Below are positions 15,079 to 18,233 of a stretch of 18,233 bases of DNA, piece by piece. Position numbers and translations under genes: made by a program. The notes under the pieces are model-generated. The model searched no databases and had not been told where the DNA came from. It was given only the letters and a program-made list of their open reading frames with translations. Location: NCBI GenBank assembly GCA_012841005.1, contig DUVO01000204.1, positions 1 through 18,233 of the forward strand, given 5' to 3'. The DNA is from Bacillota bacterium (GTDB lineage Bacteria; Bacillota; DTU030). The first letter of the stretch is position 1. Each line of letters begins with the position of its first letter.

Positions 15079-15206
15079 GTCCCCTCCTTCCCACCAAAAG
15101 TTAAAACTACTTAAGCAGCAATACTCTTACCAGTCTATTTCCCATTTTCCGGTCTTCTAGCGGACCGGAAGATTTCCTTAGTATCTTTTCCGCCTGTTAA
15201 AACAAC
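15079..15206 (-). ncRNA. Candidate L19 (rplS) mRNA leader
   Basis: About 130 nt lie between the expected transcription start and rplS. They hold a perfect 8-bp hairpin, TTCCGGTC / GACCGGAA (15147-15170), and possible enclosing pairing of ATACT with AGTAT about 30 nt apart from it. Firmicutes often have an autoregulatory 'L19 leader' at this spot. I judge this by position and structure only and have not matched the consensus. No U-tract follows the hairpin, so control would be translational. Confidence 0.45.
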
Positions 15207-15213
15207 ACTTGTA

Positions 15214-15242
15214 ATTATACCATACGGATCCAGGAAAAACAA
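15214..15242 (-). promoter_or_regulatory. Sigma-A-type promoter of rplS
   Basis: TTGTTT and a perfect TATAAT are spaced by 17 bases on the minus strand, just after the trmD stop codon and about 140 bp before rplS. Confidence 0.75.
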
Positions 15243-15258
15243 TAGCTTGCCCCGGGGG

Positions 15259-15993
15259 TCAGGGGGCCATTTCCCCTTTAATCTCCTGCAACAGGGCTAG
15301 GTCCTCTTCAGTTAATACCGCCCTTTCCAATAGGTCCGGGCGTCGCCTGAGGGTTCTTTTCAGGGATTCCCTCCGGCGCCAGCGTCTGATTTCTTCGTGG
15401 TGACCGGAAAGCAAGATGGATGGCACAGCCATTCCTTCCCATTCCGGCGGCCTTGTATACTGGGGGTATTCCAGTAAATTATCGGTAAAGGTCTCCTCCT
15501 GGACAGAACTGTACTCACCCAGTACCCCGGGCAGGAGCCTCACAACCGCATCAACCAAAGCCATCGCCGGTATTTCGCCGCCCGTCAGGATATAATCACC
15601 GGTAGAGATTTCATCGGTTACCAGGTATTGTCTCACCCGTTCATCAATTCCCTCATAGTGTCCACATATGAGAATTAAATGGTTTTCCCGGCTTAATTCC
15701 CATGCTTTTTCCTGGGTAAATAATTCCCCCTGGGGACAAAGGAGTATGATCCGGCTTTCTCCCTTATGAGCCAGGGAACCCACGGCCCTAAAGATTGGTT
15801 CGGGCTTCATGACCATTCCCGCCCCGCCGCCGTAAGGGGTATCGTCGACAATCCGGTGTTTATCGGTAGTATAGTCCCTTAGGTTGTGCACGGCCAGTTT
15901 AAACAACCCCCGTTCCAGGGCTCTGCCAATAATACTGCACCCCAGGGGACCGGGAAACATCTCGGGAAAAGTCGTAATAATATCAATCTCCAT
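15259..15993 (-). CDS. trmD: tRNA (guanine(37)-N1)-methyltransferase
   Basis: A 244-residue SPOUT methyltransferase that makes m1G37 next to the anticodon, preventing +1 frameshifting. Diagnostic parts are [15 protein letters not shown] at 54-68, [11 protein letters not shown] at 84-94, [12 protein letters not shown] at 109-120 and the SAM-binding knot [13 protein letters not shown] at 128-140, followed by LLPGVLG at 153-159. The ATG has GGAGG 9 bases upstream, and the gene follows rimM by 14 bp as in most Firmicutes. A promoter for rplS begins right after its stop. Confidence 0.97.
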   Translation of the reverse strand: MEIDIITTFPEMFPGPLGCSIIGRALERGLFKLAVHNLRDYTTDKHRIVDDTPYGGGAGMVMKPEPIFRAVGSLAHKGESRIILLCPQGELFTQEKAWELSRENHLILICGHYEGIDERVRQYLVTDEISTGDYILTGGEIPAMALVDAVVRLLPGVLGEYSSVQEETFTDNLLEYPQYTRPPEWEGMAVPSILLSGHHEEIRRWRRRESLKRTLRRRPDLLERAVLTEEDLALLQEIKGEMAP

Positions 15994-16007
15994 TGGTAAC
16001 CTTCCTC

Positions 16008-16511
16008 CTACCGGAGTCCTTCCAAAAGCTCCACCCGCATAACACCGCTCTCCAGATCTATCTCCCGAACCACTTCCTTTAACGCCGGGAGCAAAATCTC
16101 GTTGCCTTCCCGATCTTGAACCACGTAGACATCATTACTTCCTGGAGTAAGGATTTCCACGACCTCTCCCAGGGCTTCCCCCTCCATGGTCTTTACCCTA
16201 AGGCCAATAATCTGAAAGTGATAATAATGTCCAGGGGGCAGGGGCACAACTTCTGAAGGTTTGACCTGAAGATAACAATTCCGTAGTTTTTCAGCCTCCT
16301 CGCGGGTTTCAACTCCTTCTATCTTCAAGACTACAAACTTTTTGTGGTACCTTACTGCAGCTACAGAAAGGAGCCTGGGTTCTTCGGTTCCCTTACCGGT
16401 TAAGTACACTTTTTTCAGCTGTCGAAATCGTTCTGGGAAATCGGTCAAGGGGAATACCCTGATTTCACCGGCCACCCCCTGGGGGGCAGTGACCTTACCA
16501 ATGGTAATCAT
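16008..16511 (-). CDS. rimM: 16S rRNA processing / 30S maturation factor RimM
   Basis: A 167-residue RimM that assists maturation of the 3' domain of the 30S subunit and binds S19. The N-terminal barrel opens with [20 protein letters not shown], and the PRC-barrel domain covers the second half ([32 protein letters not shown]). The ATG at 16511 is preferred: GGTGATC, identical to the end of the extended SD, lies 6 bases upstream. A GTG four codons earlier overlaps the ylqD stop as GTGA but has only a weak SD. Either start leaves the protein family-sized. Confidence 0.95.
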   Translation of the reverse strand: MITIGKVTAPQGVAGEIRVFPLTDFPERFRQLKKVYLTGKGTEEPRLLSVAAVRYHKKFVVLKIEGVETREEAEKLRNCYLQVKPSEVVPLPPGHYYHFQIIGLRVKTMEGEALGEVVEILTPGSNDVYVVQDREGNEILLPALKEVVREIDLESGVMRVELLEGLR

Positions 16512-16519
16512 AGAGGTGA

Positions 16520-16915
16520 TCACCCATTCCTGATCTCAAGGATTACCCCATCCTGCACTATCACTTCCGCCTGCAATAGCCTGTCCATAGTATCGCCCAC
16601 AGAAAGGTCAACCATTCCTTCCAGGGTACCCTGGACAACTTCACTCCCGATCTGCCACCCGGCGACTTCTATCTGTTTCTGTCTCATTTTATCCCGCAGT
16701 TCCAGCCGTTTCTGCTTTTCCCTCTCCAGCCTCTGTTTTACTGCGGCAATTGGTTCCGCTCCGTGTTTTTCGACCTCCTGGAGATATCTCTTACCCTGGA
16801 ATTCGAGCTGCTGCAGTTCCAATTCCACCTGGTTCAGGTTCTTCTCCAGGTCCCGCAGCACACTCTCCTTATAGGACCCGGTCACCTTCACCTTCAAGGT
16901 AATTGCCCGTTTCAC
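16520..16915 (-). CDS. ylqD: YlqD-family protein
   Basis: A 131-residue protein of the YlqD family, found in this operon position in Firmicutes. Its function is not established. A beta-type N-terminus (KRAITLKVKVTGSYKESVL) is followed by a long charged, Glu/Gln/Leu/Lys-rich region likely to form a coiled coil (about residues 20-80). The C-terminal part (WQIGSEVVQGTLEGMVDLSV) looks like a small barrel. The GTG at 16915 is chosen because GGGGGTGATC, a near-perfect extended SD, lies 9 bases upstream and the resulting MKRAITLK fits the family. Starts at 16936 or 16930 would put that SD inside the gene. Confidence 0.85.
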   Translation of the reverse strand: MKRAITLKVKVTGSYKESVLRDLEKNLNQVELELQQLEFQGKRYLQEVEKHGAEPIAAVKQRLEREKQKRLELRDKMRQKQIEVAGWQIGSEVVQGTLEGMVDLSVGDTMDRLLQAEVIVQDGVILEIRNG

Positions 16916-16971
16916 TAAGATCGGGATCACCCCCATCCCAAGCAGCTCCCTGCTCCAACAGGAAATTTTCC

Positions 16972-17199
16972 TTATACGATTTCCAGATTGACCCTTTTCC
17001 CTTCCCTGGTTGCCATGGCCTTCACTACCGTCCGGATCGCCCTGGCAATTCGCCCCTGTTTGCCAATTACCTTGCCCATATCCCCCGGGGCAACCTTCAG
17101 TTCAAGGACGACAGTACCGTCACTTTCCTCTTCGGTAACGGTTACGGCATCGGGTTCATCCACCAGAGCCTTGGCAATAAATTCTACCAGTTCCCGCAT
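16972..17199 (-). CDS. khpA: KH-domain RNA-binding protein KhpA
   Basis: A 75-residue single KH domain. The RNA-binding loop GKQG lies at residues 46-49 within [20 protein letters not shown], and the protein begins [19 protein letters not shown], as is standard for KhpA/YlqC. In other Firmicutes KhpA partners KhpB and binds many RNAs, affecting cell division and envelope growth. It lies between rpsP and ylqD, the conserved place, with a GGGGGT SD before the ATG. Confidence 0.95.
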   Translation of the reverse strand: MRELVEFIAKALVDEPDAVTVTEEESDGTVVLELKVAPGDMGKVIGKQGRIARAIRTVVKAMATREGKRVNLEIV

Positions 17200-17218
17200 A
17201 ACTGTACCCCCTTATCAG

Positions 17219-17497
17219 TTACGCCTGTTTCCTATTTTTTAACTCTGTGAACTTCTCCATTATACCGGCTTTTTTAAAGAGGGAGCGGACCGTTTCTGAC
17301 GGTTGGGCACCCTTGCCCAGCCAATCTAGGGCCTTTTCCTCATCAACCTTTACCACAGCCGGATCGGTGGTGGGATTATAGTAGCCAATAATATCAATGA
17401 ATCTCCCATCCCGGGGCATTCTCGAATCAGCCACTACCAAGCGATAGAAAGGTGCCTTCTTGGCCCCCATACGCCGCAAACGAATTCTCACTGCCAT
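17219..17497 (-). CDS. rpsP: 30S ribosomal protein S16
   Basis: A 92-residue S16, an early-binding small-subunit protein. It begins [20 protein letters not shown], continues [20 protein letters not shown], and ends with a short basic tail. The ATG at 17497 has GGAGGTGAG about 6 bases upstream; a start seven codons earlier would include this SD and add MGGGETR, which the family lacks. It follows ffh by 29 bp. Confidence 0.97.
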   Translation of the reverse strand: MAVRIRLRRMGAKKAPFYRLVVADSRMPRDGRFIDIIGYYNPTTDPAVVKVDEEKALDWLGKGAQPSETVRSLFKKAGIMEKFTELKNRKQA

Positions 17498-17526
17498 TCT
17501 TGTCTCACCTCCTCCCAATACTGGTG

Positions 17527-18233
17527 CTACTTTTTAAAGAAAGGAAAACCAGCAGGTTTGACCCCTTTTTCCAATTTATTATACTGACGCATAAGACGTT
17601 TAGTCTGCTCAAACTGTTTTAAAAGCCGGTTGACATCCTGTACCTTGGTGCCACTACCCCGAGCAATGCGTCTTTTGCGACTGCCGTCGATAATATCTGG
17701 AGAGCGGCGCTCGTCAGGGGTCATGGAGTTGATAATAGCCTCTACCTGGTCCAGCTGTTTTTCATCGACGGCAAGACCCTGGAGCTTCTTCAACCCCCCC
17801 ACCCCGGGGAGCATGCCCAGGATCTGGTCCAAGGGGCCCATTTTCTGCACTTGCTGCAGCTGCTCCCGAAAATCCTCAAGGTTAAAGTCCCGGGACTTAA
17901 GTCTTTCTTCCAGGTTTTTGGCTTTCTCGCTATCAATGCCCTCCTGGGCCCGTTCAATCAAGGTAAGGACATCACCCATTCCCAAAATCCGCGAAGCCAA
18001 GCGTTCTGGATGGAAGGGCTCCAGGGCATCAAGTTTTTCCCCCACCCCGACAAATTTAATGGGACAGCCGGTCACTGCCCGAACGGATAAGGCCGCACCT
18101 CCCCGGGTATCCCCATCGAGTTTGGTTAAGATAATCCCGTCCAGCTCCAGCTTATTATGAAAGGCTTCAGCCACGGTGACTGCATCCTGCCCCGTCATGG
18201 CATCTACGACCAGGAGGGTGTGCTGGGGTTCCA
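17527..18233 (-). CDS. ffh: Signal recognition particle protein Ffh, C-terminal part
   Basis: About 235 residues of Ffh are visible; the N-terminus lies beyond the right edge. The GTPase part ends with [13 protein letters not shown] (G3 region) and [14 protein letters not shown] (G4 and following), then [20 protein letters not shown]. The M domain, which binds 4.5S RNA and signal sequences, follows with [40 protein letters not shown] and the RNA-binding [19 protein letters not shown]. The protein ends in a short basic tail (GFPFFKK). It is the first visible gene of the operon. Confidence 0.97.
   Translation of the reverse strand, partial: EPQHTLLVVDAMTGQDAVTVAEAFHNKLELDGIILTKLDGDTRGGAALSVRAVTGCPIKFVGVGEKLDALEPFHPERLASRILGMGDVLTLIERAQEGIDSEKAKNLEERLKSRDFNLEDFREQLQQVQKMGPLDQILGMLPGVGGLKKLQGLAVDEKQLDQVEAIINSMTPDERRSPDIIDGSRKRRIARGSGTKVQDVNRLLKQFEQTKRLMRQYNKLEKGVKPAGFPFFKK

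Overview
The window looks like a piece of a mid-GC, anaerobic, clostridial-type Firmicutes chromosome. The evidence is the gene order ffh-rpsP-khpA-ylqD-rimM-trmD-rplS-lepB-rbgA-rnhB-yraN-trmL with a nearby comM, strong purine-rich Shine-Dalgarno (SD) sites, frequent TTG and GTG starts, and several anaerobe-type genes (a DUF362-ferredoxin, a Nim-type flavin protein, a flavocytochrome-c-like lipoprotein). The species cannot be named from the sequence alone.

Right part (about 11.6-18.2 kb, all minus strand, so read from the right edge leftwards): a compact housekeeping block for the signal recognition particle, ribosome assembly, tRNA modification and protein export. Many neighbours overlap or lie within 20 bp. 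rplS has its own clear promoter and a structured leader. Hairpins follow rplS and trmL.

Middle part (about 5.5-11.5 kb): comM, a Nim-type PNPOx-like protein, a small two-helix membrane protein and a lipoprotein flavin reductase, each followed by a hairpin terminator or a gene remnant. Upstream of the flavin reductase lies about 0.8 kb of decayed coding sequence and possible dispersed repeats. Directly after comM lies the truncated end of a zinc-type alcohol dehydrogenase, and further on the last 45 codons of a short-chain dehydrogenase.

Left part (1-4.8 kb): the 5' part of a PLP-dependent D-cysteine desulfhydrase/ACC deaminase-like gene, an orphan Dam-type adenine methylase (the only plus-strand gene), a SRAP-domain abasic-site protein, a DUF362-ferredoxin gene broken by one missing base, a Cys-rich remnant with an in-frame stop, and an acetamidase/formamidase family protein that carries a signal peptide.

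I found no rRNA, tRNA, CRISPR array, insertion sequence or prophage. The main theme is an intact ancestral operon bordered by an accessory stretch with at least five broken or truncated genes. I found no convincing new multi-gene system. The most interesting intact protein is the flavin reductase, which lacks the catalytic residues of fumarate reductases.
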